In this document: one piece after another, positions 40,514 to 49,218 of the stretch | Layout of the letters: the number at the start of each line of letters is the position of its first letter | Position numbering within the stretch: position 1 is the first letter of the stretch | Source of the DNA: a virus | DNA: 56,304 bases | Direction: 5' to 3' (one strand) | Virus record (IMG/VR): IMGVR_UViG_3300027972_000013 | Span: 1 to 56,304 of that record | The notes under the pieces: generated by a model | Database searches by the model: none | The model's input: only the letters and a program-made list of their open reading frames with translations | What the model was told of the DNA's origin: nothing | Made by a program: the position numbers and the translations under genes

Positions 40514-40965
40514 AAAAAAGCGACCACGTCTTGGTGCTCGACCAAGGCTTGGATGACCTTCATTTCAGAACCCAGCGGGAAGACGTCGGGGTCGCGGATC
40601 GTCCCCTTGTTGGGGTCACGAATCTCCGCCCGCCCCGCCTCTCGCTGCTGGCGCATCGACTCTTGGCGCTTCTCTTCCGAGACACCCGGATCGAGCCCGA
40701 TCACGCTCGCCAATAGCTCGATGACGTGATCCAGCGCGTGCGCCATCGCATCGACGATGAACGTCCCAATGACCGTCGCGTCAGCGTTCTTCCCCGCAAC
40801 AAGCGTCGCCCGCTGCATCTGCTCGCCCGCTACTGCCCAAATCCGGGCAATGATGCTGATCTGCGGCAGGCCCAATCGCTGGACCTTGTACGTCGTGCCC
40901 TCGATAACAATGGAGGGCGGCTCCCACATCATCGGAGCCGCTCCCCGCCCCTCACCATCACTCAT
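40399..40965 (-). CDS. Tail assembly chaperone G (gpG-like)
   Basis: A 188-residue protein: MSDGEGRGAAPMMWEPPSIV, IEGTTYKVQRLGLPQISIIA, a helical middle (ATVIGTFIVDAMAHALDHVI) and a charged end. It lies between the tube protein and tape measure, the fixed place for gpG. Codons 150-151 are TTT TTC within T-TTT-TTC, where part of the ribosomes should shift -1 to give the GT form. GGGGGGACG precedes ATG 40965. Confidence 0.82.
   Translation of the reverse strand: MSDGEGRGAAPMMWEPPSIVIEGTTYKVQRLGLPQISIIARIWAVAGEQMQRATLVAGKNADATVIGTFIVDAMAHALDHVIELLASVIGLDPGVSEEKRQESMRQQREAGRAEIRDPNKGTIRDPDVFPLGSEMKVIQALVEHQDVVAFFESFRAMKESAGVKTLLERLKKPSTESKHATAGRTKKS
40513..40519 (-). promoter_or_regulatory. Programmed -1 frameshift slippery site
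   Basis: Minus strand T TTT TTC in the zero frame of 40399-40965 (codons GCT TTT TTC), a classic X-XXY-YYZ heptamer. Re-reading one base back opens a stop-free frame of 130 codons to 40121. Known from lambda and many siphoviruses at exactly this gene position. Confidence 0.82.
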
Positions 40966-40975
40966 CGTCCCCCCT

Positions 40976-41824
40976 CTACGCTGCTCCCAACCAGAACTCC
41001 CACGGGCTATTCGCTAGCGTCAGCCCAACGTCGGCGTCGAAGAAGCCCTTGAACTTGCACTTGATGATCGCTTCCTCTAGCGCGCCGGCTGGAATCGACA
41101 CAGGAGACGGCTCCGCGAGGACGTTCTTCAGCACGAACACGCAGTACGGGTTCGTATACGACTGGTTCGACAGCTCGCACACAAGCGCGACGTTCGTCCA
41201 GTGGTCGCCCGCGGCGATCTGGCCTGACGTTACGATCGTGTAGGCGTCGCCCGACGCGGTCGTGTCGTACTCGTAGACCGCCGTCACTTCGTCGGTGTCG
41301 GCGATTGATCCGCCCTGCGCCACGGTCTTGGCCGTAACGACGCCCGTGCCGGTGGCTACCGTGTAGTCAGTCGTGATCGTGCATTTCGAAGTCGCGCCGC
41401 TCACGGTGCCATGCCAAATCTCGAGTGTCGAGAAGTCAACCTTGTCCGTGCCGACGAGGGCAACCCCGCCCTGCACGGTCGTCCCAACGCCGAGGTACTC
41501 GACCTGCTTGGTCGGCGTCTCGTCCGCCGAGTTCGCGCCGGGGATGTACCCCAGCCAGTTGTCTGTCGTGTGCTCAAGCAGGTTGACCGTTAGGCTCGGC
41601 ACGCACTTCGCAACGAACCGATGCGACTTGAGGAGCCCCATCGCTCCATCTGGTTCCGTGTCGTGATACTCGAGCCCAGGATCGAACTCGCTTCCGCCCT
41701 TCGTCTCCCCAAGCAACGTGCCCGGAGCCACGATGCTCGTGAAGTTCTTGTAGACCTTCCCCGGCCCGCGGAGGTATCTTTGAACCGCCGCGGTGGAGAT
41801 CCCCGTCTGTAGTGCGCTCGCCAT
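40976..41824 (-). CDS. Major tail (tube) protein-like
   Basis: A 282-residue beta-rich protein: MASALQTGISTAAVQRYLRG, FEPGLEYHDTEPDGAMG-like segment, KSHRFVAKCVPSLTVNLLEH, TLEIWHGTVSGATSKCTITT, and a closing EEAIIKCKFKGFFDADV. The order tail terminator, tube, chaperone, tape measure supports the call. GGGGTGAGGGATC precedes ATG 41824. An inserted beta segment (about 120-200) may be a surface Ig-like domain. Confidence 0.75.
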   Translation of the reverse strand: MASALQTGISTAAVQRYLRGPGKVYKNFTSIVAPGTLLGETKGGSEFDPGLEYHDTEPDGAMGLLKSHRFVAKCVPSLTVNLLEHTTDNWLGYIPGANSADETPTKQVEYLGVGTTVQGGVALVGTDKVDFSTLEIWHGTVSGATSKCTITTDYTVATGTGVVTAKTVAQGGSIADTDEVTAVYEYDTTASGDAYTIVTSGQIAAGDHWTNVALVCELSNQSYTNPYCVFVLKNVLAEPSPVSIPAGALEEAIIKCKFKGFFDADVGLTLANSPWEFWLGAA

Positions 41825-41838
41825 GATCCCTCACCCCT

Positions 41839-42273
41839 TTACGTCACTATCGCCGTGATGTCTCTCGCCGCGACGATCCGCACATACCACATGCTTGAGT
41901 AGTGCCAGACCTTCTCCGCGTCCGTTGGTATGTATCCGCATCCACCAGGGAACCTCTCGATGAGGCCACTGGCTTCGTTAGCCGCTGTCGCAAATCTCCA
42001 CTCGTGTAGAAGCGCCGTTGCTCGATCCACCGCTAGGTCCAGGCGCTCGGGCGTCTCGTTGTAGTCCCACCAATCGAGGAAGTAGGTATGCGTGCCGTGG
42101 AAGACGTTGTCGCCCATGATGAGACGATGGACTCCGTAGGGCATCGTCGGATCTTGCGGAGCCATCACGCGGTAGAGGTCAACGGTCCCGCCAAGCGCCG
42201 ACATGAGCGTGGCGTCGGTAGTCAGCCGCGTCCACAGCGCGCTCGTCACCGCTTGCCCGGTCTCGACGGCCAC
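41839..42273 (-). CDS. Tail terminator-like protein (DUF3168-type)
   Basis: A 144-residue protein: MAVETGQAVTSALWTRLTTD, GTVDLYRVMAPQDPTMPYGV, HRLIMG, DLAVDRATALLHEWRF, WHYSSMWYVRIVA. The ALWTRL...V-x-P-x-x-P-YGV...F-D...V-x-R-A-x-A-L pattern matches the tail completion/terminator family capping the tube. The GTG at 42273 overlaps the gp10 stop as TAGTG behind AGAGG. Confidence 0.7.
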   Translation of the reverse strand: MAVETGQAVTSALWTRLTTDATLMSALGGTVDLYRVMAPQDPTMPYGVHRLIMGDNVFHGTHTYFLDWWDYNETPERLDLAVDRATALLHEWRFATAANEASGLIERFPGGCGYIPTDAEKVWHYSSMWYVRIVAARDITAIVT

Positions 42274-42662
42274 TAGAACCACCTCTTGTTGAGCTCGGCG
42301 ATGATCTCTGGCTTGGCTTGTTCGAGTGACGGCCTAAGCCATTCGCGCCCGCCATGCTGCGGATCTCTCTTCTCTAGGTAGAGCCCGTAATCGAGCGACG
42401 TGCCGACGTAGCCGATCTCTCCCTCAATCAATACCTTCACGTCGCCACGCAATCGACCCGTTGCTACGGCGGGATACTCGCCCGGAGCGGAGGCCGTATA
42501 CGTTGTCTGCGTCCCAGGAACGAGATACGTCCGCCCGCTCCTCGTCCCTGAGATGTTCTGGACAACCTGATTCCGGCCAACGTTGCACGCGGCAAGGAGC
42601 GCCTTCACCGCGCCCTCATTCATCGCCCTTGTGCATTCGGCCACGTTGCTCTGGAATCCCAT
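42273..42662 (-). CDS. HK97 gp10-like head-tail protein
   Basis: A 129-residue protein: MGFQSNVAECTRAMNEGAVK, GRTYLVPGTQTTYTASAPGE, YPAVATGRLRGDVKV, GTSLDYGLYLEKRDPQHGGR, EWLRPSLEQAKPEI. The G-x-Y...P-G-x-x-x-G-x-L and Y-x-x-Y-LE-x-G...R-PWLRP motifs define HK97 gp10-like proteins at the head-tail interface. Start ATG 42662, TGATG overlap. A CGTATACG site (42495) codes Thr-Tyr-Thr. Confidence 0.85.
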   Translation of the reverse strand: MGFQSNVAECTRAMNEGAVKALLAACNVGRNQVVQNISGTRSGRTYLVPGTQTTYTASAPGEYPAVATGRLRGDVKVLIEGEIGYVGTSLDYGLYLEKRDPQHGGREWLRPSLEQAKPEIIAELNKRWF

Positions 42663-43075
42663 CACGTCACCGCCCCAACAGCCGTCACGCCAGCCCTTGC
42701 CGTGATCGCCGTTACCGCGCTCCAGATCACTACCGCATCCCCCGTCTCGCCCTGCGCCTCACGTACAAGCACGATCATCTTTCGCCGCTGCCCGGCTACC
42801 TTCGTCGGCGGCTTCACGGGATAGAAGACCTTGAGCGCGTTCGGGTGCCCGTTCGTCATCCACACAAAGCGCGAGTTCGCCATCGTCACCGTCGGCCAGT
42901 CGTGGAAGTGGAACTCGTAGTCAACCTTCCCATCGACTGACTGGTATCTCTCGGCGCGTTCGGTCGGAACAGGGATCGCTTCTGCCCAACGCAGATTGGT
43001 GAGGGTCGTCGTCCACTTCGTGCCCCCAGCGGCCTGAGTCGCCTTCGTCCCCGTCTCGATCCGTATACGCTCCAT
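42662..43075 (-). CDS. Head closure/head-tail adaptor protein
   Basis: A 137-residue protein: MERIRIETGTKATQAAGGTK, WTTTLTNLRWAEAIPVPTER, EFHFHDWPTVTMANSRFVWM, ALKVFYPVKPP, KMIVLVREAQ. The beta-barrel order and position between connector and gp10 fit SPP1 gp16-like head-tail joining proteins. The ATG overlaps the connector stop (TGATG). The second to fourth codons make CGTATACG (43062). Confidence 0.75.
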   Translation of the reverse strand: MERIRIETGTKATQAAGGTKWTTTLTNLRWAEAIPVPTERAERYQSVDGKVDYEFHFHDWPTVTMANSRFVWMTNGHPNALKVFYPVKPPTKVAGQRRKMIVLVREAQGETGDAVVIWSAVTAITARAGVTAVGAVT

Positions 43076-43758
43076 CAGAAGCCCACCGGAATCCTGTACT
43101 TGGAGATCAAACTCCAGTTCTCTCCCATGGCCGTCCAGTTCCCGCCGCCCCACGTCGTGCTATTCGTCCCCGTGATGCTCTCTTGGATCACTGCGCCAGG
43201 GTTGCGGAAGTGGCGGAAGGCGTACTCGTAGATCCACTGGACGACCTCTTGCGGCACCGAACCCGCCGTCCGCACTTGCCGCACCATCATCGTGTCGTCG
43301 TCTGCCGACTCGACGTCGATCGCCCGCGTGTCGGGATAGGGATAACGCCTAGTTAGGGCGATCGTGCCCGCCGTGTTCGTTGCCGTGATCCCTGGAACAC
43401 CAATAGAGCCGTAGGAGCCGCCGAGCGTCGTGGAGTTGATGAGCAAGCACAGATTGTCAGCGGTAAGCGAATCGGTAGCCCCTACGGCGAACTCGAGATC
43501 CTCTTCGTCGCCCACGGTCGCAGCCGTATACGTCTGCCCGTTGATCGTGACCCAGTCGTCCGCTGCGACCCCCGTCAGCGTGATGGTCGGGTTGTAGACC
43601 TCGAATGGGTTGTTGAGAAACGTGTCCGCCTTGGCTTTCGCTGCGTTGAACAGCCTCTCGAGGATGGTGTCGTAAGTCGTGCCGTCTACTTGGCAGTAGG
43701 ACTTGAGCTCATCCTTGTACGTCGCCCAAACGAGCGCAGCAACCGGACCAGTCGCCAT
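43075..43758 (-). CDS. Head-tail connector (gp6-like) with inserted Ig-like domain
   Basis: A 227-residue protein. The N-terminal helices (ATYKDELKSYCQVDGTTYDT, ILERLFNAAKAKADTFLNNP) and C-terminal IYEYAFRHFRNPG/SLISKYRIPVGF form a gp6-type connector. Between them (about 58-165) lies a beta domain, DDWVTINGQTYTAATVGDEE, LTADNLCLLINSTT, GTIALTRRYP, similar to part of 47051-47812. The ring stacks under the portal. ATG 43758 follows AGGAG. Confidence 0.8.
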   Translation of the reverse strand: MATGPVAALVWATYKDELKSYCQVDGTTYDTILERLFNAAKAKADTFLNNPFEVYNPTITLTGVAADDWVTINGQTYTAATVGDEEDLEFAVGATDSLTADNLCLLINSTTLGGSYGSIGVPGITATNTAGTIALTRRYPYPDTRAIDVESADDDTMMVRQVRTAGSVPQEVVQWIYEYAFRHFRNPGAVIQESITGTNSTTWGGGNWTAMGENWSLISKYRIPVGF

Positions 43759-43760
43759 CG

Positions 43761-43964
43761 CTACCACTCCTGATGGTCACAGAACCGCCGGACACCCCGA
43801 TTGCTCGGGGTGCCGACGATTCGGTTCTCTACCTCTTCAATCACGCGGGTTGCCACACCGGCCTCGATGAGGTGTTCGCCTTCGTCCTTGCGGACGTTGA
43901 TGACGTCTCCGGCCTTGTGCTGCTCGCCGCGGATCTCCTTTCGCTTCTTCAGTTGGACTCTCAT
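43761..43964 (-). CDS. Small hypothetical head-region protein
   Basis: A 67-residue basic protein: MRVQLKKRKEIRGEQHKAGD, VINVRKDEGEHLIEAGVATR. The K-AGDVINV-x-x-D-E-x-HLIEAGVA pattern is a small beta-hairpin-helix protein often found near phage connectors. GAGGACTAGCC precedes ATG 43964. Confidence 0.65.
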   Translation of the reverse strand: MRVQLKKRKEIRGEQHKAGDVINVRKDEGEHLIEAGVATRVIEEVENRIVGTPSNRGVRRFCDHQEW

Positions 43965-43966
43965 GG

Positions 43967-46612
43967 CTAGTCCTCGTATGTGACCTCGAACTCGACCGCC
44001 CAAATCGGGTTGACCGTCGAGCCGGTGTCGTTCGTGATGAGGATTCCGATCAGGTCGCCCGGATCAGCAGCGATAGCCGTCCCCAGTGTGAACTTGTCGT
44101 TCAACTGGGAGGCCGTCCAGGTCTGCGCCGCCGAGAAGACCATGTCCGTGAAGTTCCCGACGATGAACACGATGGCCTGGTCGTGAACCGTGAGGCCCAT
44201 GTTCGTCACGCGCACCTTCGTAATCTCCAACTTGAACGGAGCCGAGAAGGTGTCGGCGTTCGGAATAGCGACGAACGGCTCGTCATGGTTCGTCCCGTCA
44301 ATCAGCGGAGTCTGAGTCAACTGCGCCGCCGTGATGACGTACTGGACCCAATAAGCAGCCTGCCCATCGTAGGTTGCCGCAACCCAATCGGCGGGCGGAA
44401 CGAACGTAATCGCCCCGGTGCGCTGCAAGCTACGCAGTCCGTCATAGGCCGTCAAGTCGGTGTTGTCGAAGACGGTCAGGTCGGACCACGTACCGGCACC
44501 AGTGCTATACTGCCACTTTCCGCCGTTTCCCCCCCAAGTCGCCAACGCACCCGCCGCCGTCGCAAGGTCATCAAACACGACCTCACAGAACTTCGTCGCC
44601 ATTCCAACCGCGAAGGCGTCGCCAGCCTCTTCGGCGTCGGCGTCCGGCAGCAACTGCCAGTTGGCCGCCCAGTCCGCCCCAGCTGTCAGCAACGCCGACG
44701 TAGCGAGAGCGTCCCAAGTCGTTGTGCCGAAATCGTAGACCAGTACGAATACGTCATCCGTGGCGTTCGTGTAGGTGTGCGTCGTGATGTCAGGCGCACC
44801 GCCAACCAGCCCGCCGCCGTTCGTCCCCGCGCCGTCCGTATCCTCACCACGTAGCCCGCCCGCAAACGGGAGAGTCGTGGTAAAGGTGTTCGTCACAAGG
44901 AAGTCAGCCGTGGCGTCTACGAAGTCTGGGATATTGATCGTTGGAAGAGCAGCCGTCTGGTTGTCAGAATCGACGATTACGTCTGAGTTTCCGTCGTCAA
45001 TCGTGAGCGAGTTCGTCTTGGCCGCGCCCTCAAGGACGATGCTCGTGTCCGTGATGGTCGTTACTCCCGCGGTGTTCACGATCGTTCCGCCATGGTGAAG
45101 GACGATGTCGTTCGTGAGCGTCGCCCCGCTTAGGTCGATACCGTCCGTCGCTACGCCGACCATTGCGATCCCGTCAGCGACAACCGCTCCGGTGTCAACG
45201 GCAATCCGCAGCCCGGCGTCCATGTCCGTAACGTCCGGGTAGACCTCGATCATCACGCCGTCAAACATCGTGCTCGTGACCGTCGCAGCGCCCTCAATGT
45301 GGAAGTGCCCTGCGTTGATCGTGGTCGCCGTGAAGTTGTCCGCCGACACATCGAGCTTGGCCGACAGAGCCGACATCGCCGTAATGGCCCCGGTGCCTTC
45401 GTGCTTCGCCCATGGTTGGCTGGCATACGCCTGGCTCGCTACGGAGTTGTTCGATCCGCCCGTGAGTCCGACGTAAGCGCGAGAAGCATCCGCGACAGCC
45501 GTAACCGTCGCATCGCCAGCGCCAATGATGTCGATCTTGTTGTAGAAGCCAACGTAGTCGTCAAGATCGCCAGCGCCCGTCGACTGCTGAACGTTGAGCA
45601 CCATCGGGATGACCGTCGCCGTCGGGTTCGCGTTGAGAATCTGAGGAACAGCAACGCTTCCGATATTGAACGTGCCGATACCGAAGGTCGTCTCGTCGAA
45701 CTCAGCCGTGATCTTGGTCGCCGCCGTCGCCGTCGTCGTTCCTAGCGTCAACGCCTGATCGTCCTTCATGCCAATCGTGCCGGTCAGCGCGTATGAACCT
45801 GTCTGAGAAAGAGCGCCAGTAACGTAGACAGCGCCGGTTAGACCGATCTTGTCCTCGGTGACAGTTAGGCGATCCGCTGCGGATGTGTTGTCGAGCGTCG
45901 CGCCGCTGTCCATCGTCAGGATCGCGCTGTTGAGCAGCAGGCTCCCGAAGTCGAACGTAGCCGCGCCAGTCGTTGTCCACGAAAGGTTCTTCGTCGACCC
46001 AGCCTGCGTGATCGCTACGTTGCCGGTTGTGTCGCTAACCGCCCACGTCACAGCCGCGCCCGAGTCATACCCAAGCACCCAGCTCGGCGTGTAGGTCGTG
46101 AACGATGTAGCCGCCGTCACTGTGGTTGTCGGCCACGTCAACGACGTCGCGCCCGCCGTGACCCAGCTAATGTCCTTCGTGGACCCCGTGTGAGAAAACG
46201 CCACGTTTCCCGTCGTGTCGGAAACGGCAATCGTCATCGAGGCCCCGGCGTCGTACCCAAGCACCCAACTCGGCGTGTAGACCGTATGCGACGTCGCGTT
46301 CGTCATGCCGAACGTCGTCACGGTCCAGTCAACAGCCGTGGCGTTGCCGCCATGCGTAATCGTCACGCCGCCGGTTGTGTCCGCAACAGCGAACTTGATG
46401 TACGACCCCGCGTCGTATCCGATACGGAAGTCCGGCGTGTTGGCAATGAATGACGTGCTCGGAGAGAACGCCAGCGTCGTCCCAGAGAACGCCATCGTGC
46501 CGGTGAACGACACCGCGCCCGATGCCGTGATCCCGTCGAAGTAGTCCGTCTTCGCCCAAGCCACCGCCCCCGCGAGGAGAACGGCGAGCATAACTACAAG
46601 TGCCTTCTTCAT
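43967..46612 (-). CDS. Large Thr/Ala-rich protein with signal peptide inside head operon
   Basis: An 881-residue protein. Residues 1-20 (KKALVVMLAVLLAGAVAWA) form a Sec signal peptide with an A-W-A cleavage site. Residues 55-215 hold three repeats of about 55 residues (YTPSWVLGYDAGA; AVSDTTGNVAFSHTGSTK). The middle is beta-rich and lacks Cys. The C-terminal 250 residues (FKLEITKVRVTNMGLTVHDQ; AAQTWTASQLNDKFTLGTAI) form a jelly-roll-like region. An exported protein between capsid and connector genes is odd: it may coat the host cell, or the N-terminus may be a lysogenic conversion fusion. AGGAGGGCGAC precedes the ATG. Confidence 0.75.
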   Translation of the reverse strand: MKKALVVMLAVLLAGAVAWAKTDYFDGITASGAVSFTGTMAFSGTTLAFSPSTSFIANTPDFRIGYDAGSYIKFAVADTTGGVTITHGGNATAVDWTVTTFGMTNATSHTVYTPSWVLGYDAGASMTIAVSDTTGNVAFSHTGSTKDISWVTAGATSLTWPTTTVTAATSFTTYTPSWVLGYDSGAAVTWAVSDTTGNVAITQAGSTKNLSWTTTGAATFDFGSLLLNSAILTMDSGATLDNTSAADRLTVTEDKIGLTGAVYVTGALSQTGSYALTGTIGMKDDQALTLGTTTATAATKITAEFDETTFGIGTFNIGSVAVPQILNANPTATVIPMVLNVQQSTGAGDLDDYVGFYNKIDIIGAGDATVTAVADASRAYVGLTGGSNNSVASQAYASQPWAKHEGTGAITAMSALSAKLDVSADNFTATTINAGHFHIEGAATVTSTMFDGVMIEVYPDVTDMDAGLRIAVDTGAVVADGIAMVGVATDGIDLSGATLTNDIVLHHGGTIVNTAGVTTITDTSIVLEGAAKTNSLTIDDGNSDVIVDSDNQTAALPTINIPDFVDATADFLVTNTFTTTLPFAGGLRGEDTDGAGTNGGGLVGGAPDITTHTYTNATDDVFVLVYDFGTTTWDALATSALLTAGADWAANWQLLPDADAEEAGDAFAVGMATKFCEVVFDDLATAAGALATWGGNGGKWQYSTGAGTWSDLTVFDNTDLTAYDGLRSLQRTGAITFVPPADWVAATYDGQAAYWVQYVITAAQLTQTPLIDGTNHDEPFVAIPNADTFSAPFKLEITKVRVTNMGLTVHDQAIVFIVGNFTDMVFSAAQTWTASQLNDKFTLGTAIAADPGDLIGILITNDTGSTVNPIWAVEFEVTYED

Positions 46613-46621
46613 GTCGCCCTC

Positions 46622-47041
46622 CTAGAGAGGCTGCTCGAAGAACACGCTCACTTGCGCCTTGCCCGTCGTCGGGGCAGTGCTCGTGTGCGTGAACGTCGCA
46701 TAGACCTTCGTGGCGCTCGTCGGACACCAATCCAAGACGTTCGTCTCGGTGGTCTCTCCGTTAGCGACAGTCGGGTGCCCGTCTTCAATGAGGTAGTTGG
46801 TATCAGCGGCGGTCCCTACGATGAGCGCGTTATCCGCCCCGCCGTTGAACGCCGTTATAACCCACACCTCACACCCAGTCAGCCGCGCTCCCGCGGGGAC
46901 GGTCCCAATCTCGACTGTCCCCGTCAGAGCCGCTACATCCGTGTACTCGATCAGTTCCGTGATAACGCCCAGCGTGGCAGGAGCCCACGCACAAGCGCTA
47001 CCCGGAGACCGAACGTTATGCGGTCTCAGTCGATCAACCAT
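46622..47041 (-). CDS. Small virion/decoration-like protein
   Basis: A 139-residue beta protein: LIEYTDVAALTGTVEIGTVP, AGARLTGCEVWVITAFNGGA, LIVGTAADTNYLI, YATFTHTSTAPTTGKAQVSV. The P-A-GA-x-x...V-x-T-AFNG...GT-x-x-D-x-N-YL...T-x-A-PTTG-x-A pattern recurs in siphovirus head operons downstream of capsid genes. GGAGGCTGAG precedes the ATG. Confidence 0.7.
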   Translation of the reverse strand: MVDRLRPHNVRSPGSACAWAPATLGVITELIEYTDVAALTGTVEIGTVPAGARLTGCEVWVITAFNGGADNALIVGTAADTNYLIEDGHPTVANGETTETNVLDWCPTSATKVYATFTHTSTAPTTGKAQVSVFFEQPL

Positions 47042-47050
47042 CTCAGCCTC

Positions 47051-47812
47051 CTAGCTCGCGTCGTCGCTGTAGGCGACCGCCTGATTGACCGGCCCATACC
47101 CAGGCATCGCCCGGATGATGACCGCGGCAAACTCGGTCGTCGCATCCACACCGGAGACTCGCGCCCCAACGTGCGTGTAGTCGCTGTCGCGCGTGAGATC
47201 CTGAACGGCAACCTCAAACGCTGCCTGCTGCACGAGGTCCAGCACGACCGTCTTCGCCGTGTCACTCTCGGTGATCGTGAACAGGCACTCGCCCGGCTCA
47301 TCCGCGGTCAACGTGACAACCGCCGAAGAGGCCGACGCTAGAACTCCCGGCACGCCGTAGGTGGCGTCGTTGATGCAAGCAGCAAGGCTCGTCGCCTGCG
47401 CGGTAGTGCTGCCGCTCTGGTCATACTGCCGACTCGATAGCGACTCAGCCGCCTTGGCCGTGAACGTCAGGGCTGTCCCCGCCGTCAGCGTTCCGCCAAC
47501 GAACGAGTACGGCTGGATGATGATCGTGTCGTCAACATCCGGCGAGTTCATCGTGATGGAGGCTTCCGCCAGCTTGATTCCCTGCGCCATCGAGATCGTC
47601 GCACCAAGCTGAAGCGGCGTGCCACCAGCGGCGTTGAGCGCCTGATAGACCTTGAAGTCCAGCGACTCGCCATCCGTCTGCCCCTGAATCGTGAGCAGGA
47701 ACAGCGCCTTGGCGTACTTCGTCATCGAGAAGTACGGCCCCGTCAGCGAGGTCGCGTTCGTCGTCGCCTGCAAGGCGGTGTCGATCTTGGTCCCTTCCAT
47801 GATGTCGTGCAT
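47051..47812 (-). CDS. Structural protein downstream of capsid gene
   Basis: A 253-residue protein: MHDIMEGTKIDTALQATTNA, FSMTKYAKALFLLTIQGQTD, LTFTAKAAESLSSRQYDQSG, AACINDATYGVPGVLASASS, AVVTLTADEPGECLFTITES. The middle repeats the Ig-like domain inserted in the connector (43075-43758). A decoration or head-fibre role is likely from position. AAGGAGAACGAC precedes the ATG. Confidence 0.65.
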   Translation of the reverse strand: MHDIMEGTKIDTALQATTNATSLTGPYFSMTKYAKALFLLTIQGQTDGESLDFKVYQALNAAGGTPLQLGATISMAQGIKLAEASITMNSPDVDDTIIIQPYSFVGGTLTAGTALTFTAKAAESLSSRQYDQSGSTTAQATSLAACINDATYGVPGVLASASSAVVTLTADEPGECLFTITESDTAKTVVLDLVQQAAFEVAVQDLTRDSDYTHVGARVSGVDATTEFAAVIIRAMPGYGPVNQAVAYSDDAS

Positions 47813-47864
47813 GTCGTTCTCCTTTCGGGCTATGCCCGTCTCGGGGTTCGCCCGATAGACTTCG

Positions 47865-49217
47865 CTATGCCGCCAACGAGATGAAGGGGCTAACCGTGTT
47901 GGTCCCGTCTCGCAGCGTGATCGCCTGAGTCAGCCACGTCTTACCATCCTCGTAGTACGTGGCCTTGATCGTTTCCTTCCCCGCAAGGAAGTTCGCGTAG
48001 GTGTTGTCGCTCTTGAGCTGGACGCCCTGCCCCGACTTGATGAGGTAGTAGTCCAGGTTCACCAGACGGAGGTCGCCGGCAGCGCCAAGCGTCGGGCTGA
48101 TCTCGTTGAAGACAATCGGCACACCGCACAGTCGCGGAGCCGGAATGCCGTCTCGAGCGTTCTCCGACCAGATGAGCTGGCCGGCACCGTTCGTCATCGT
48201 CATCAACTGCGGGAGCATCTTGACGCGCTGGCACAGGAACACGTAGCTGCCACCCGCCAAGATCCGCGCCAGCATGTTGACGACGTCCATGTAGTTGACC
48301 TCGCCAGCCACTTGGCGCGCGATGCTGATCTCCGCGCCGCATCCAGCGAAGCCAAGGAACTCGCCAGCGCCCGTTCCAGTCTGCACCTTGTCGTCGCGGT
48401 AGGACGCAATCGCGCCCTGGACAAGCGGGCCCATGAGCGCGCCCATCTGCGGCGTATTGACCGCCGACTCCTCGGTGACAATCCAGTACGCCCCAACCTT
48501 CTCCGGCTTCAACGACACCTGGAGTAGCTTCGGCGTGGTGAGGTTCGTCACGTTCGCGGCTTCCTTCGCCGAGTAGACGGCGACGCCGCCGTATACGCCC
48601 TTCGATCCCGTCTGGTCGAATGCGTTGAACGTGATCTCCGCGTTCGGCGGATCGCCAGCCGGGATCTGTCGGCACAGGCCGGAGATGAACTGGCCGTTGT
48701 CGGGCACCCGCAAGAGATCGTTCGAGAACTGCGGAATCAGGAAGTAGCCGCCGTCGCCGCCCGAAAGCGTGGTCATGTCGCGCTTCTCCATCTCGCCCTT
48801 GTGCATCTTCACGAGACGCTCGGGGGCCGCACCGCCCGTCTGACCGGCAGCGCGCACCTCGGCGATGACGTCCGACAGGCCGTCCTTGCCGTAGCCGTAG
48901 AACTCGTCAGGCTCGGTCTTCCCTAGCGGAGGCTGATTCGCCGCACGCAGCCTCTCTTCCATCGACGCCTCGGCCTTCTTGACCTTGGCGTCCATCTCTT
49001 CCTGTGCGGCCTTCAAGTCCTTTCCATACTGTTCCTTGAGCCGCTTCTCCATCCCCTCGATGTTGTCGGCCAGGCCCTTGAGCGTGGTCGTCACCGTCTC
49101 AAGCGCGCGTTGATCCTTGTCCGGCGCAGGATCGCCGCCCTCTCCGGGCACCGTCAACCCACCAAAGACCGGGAACAGCAGCATGTTCACAAGCATCTGC
49201 CATAGTCGCTTCTTCAT
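47865..49217 (-). CDS. Major capsid protein, HK97 fold
   Basis: A 450-residue protein. Residues 35-105 are the coiled-coil delta/scaffold domain (TTTLKGLADNIEGMEKRLKE; KKAEASMEERLRAA), removed by the protease during maturation. The capsid fold follows: GGYFLIPQFSNDLLRVPDNG, VGAYWIVTEESAVNTPQMGA, AGEFLGFAGCG, YVFLCQRVKMLPQLMTM, LCGVPIVFNEIS, FLAGKETIKATYY. ATG 49217 has GAGGGG eight bases away; GTG 49226 is an alternative. The protease lies directly upstream. Confidence 0.92.
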   Translation of the reverse strand: MKKRLWQMLVNMLLFPVFGGLTVPGEGGDPAPDKDQRALETVTTTLKGLADNIEGMEKRLKEQYGKDLKAAQEEMDAKVKKAEASMEERLRAANQPPLGKTEPDEFYGYGKDGLSDVIAEVRAAGQTGGAAPERLVKMHKGEMEKRDMTTLSGGDGGYFLIPQFSNDLLRVPDNGQFISGLCRQIPAGDPPNAEITFNAFDQTGSKGVYGGVAVYSAKEAANVTNLTTPKLLQVSLKPEKVGAYWIVTEESAVNTPQMGALMGPLVQGAIASYRDDKVQTGTGAGEFLGFAGCGAEISIARQVAGEVNYMDVVNMLARILAGGSYVFLCQRVKMLPQLMTMTNGAGQLIWSENARDGIPAPRLCGVPIVFNEISPTLGAAGDLRLVNLDYYLIKSGQGVQLKSDNTYANFLAGKETIKATYYEDGKTWLTQAITLRDGTNTVSPFISLAA

Positions 49218-49218
49218 G

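Noticed and set aside
44183-44854. Plus-strand frame of 223 codons
   Set aside because: Antisense to the 881-residue protein, Arg-rich shadow without start signals.
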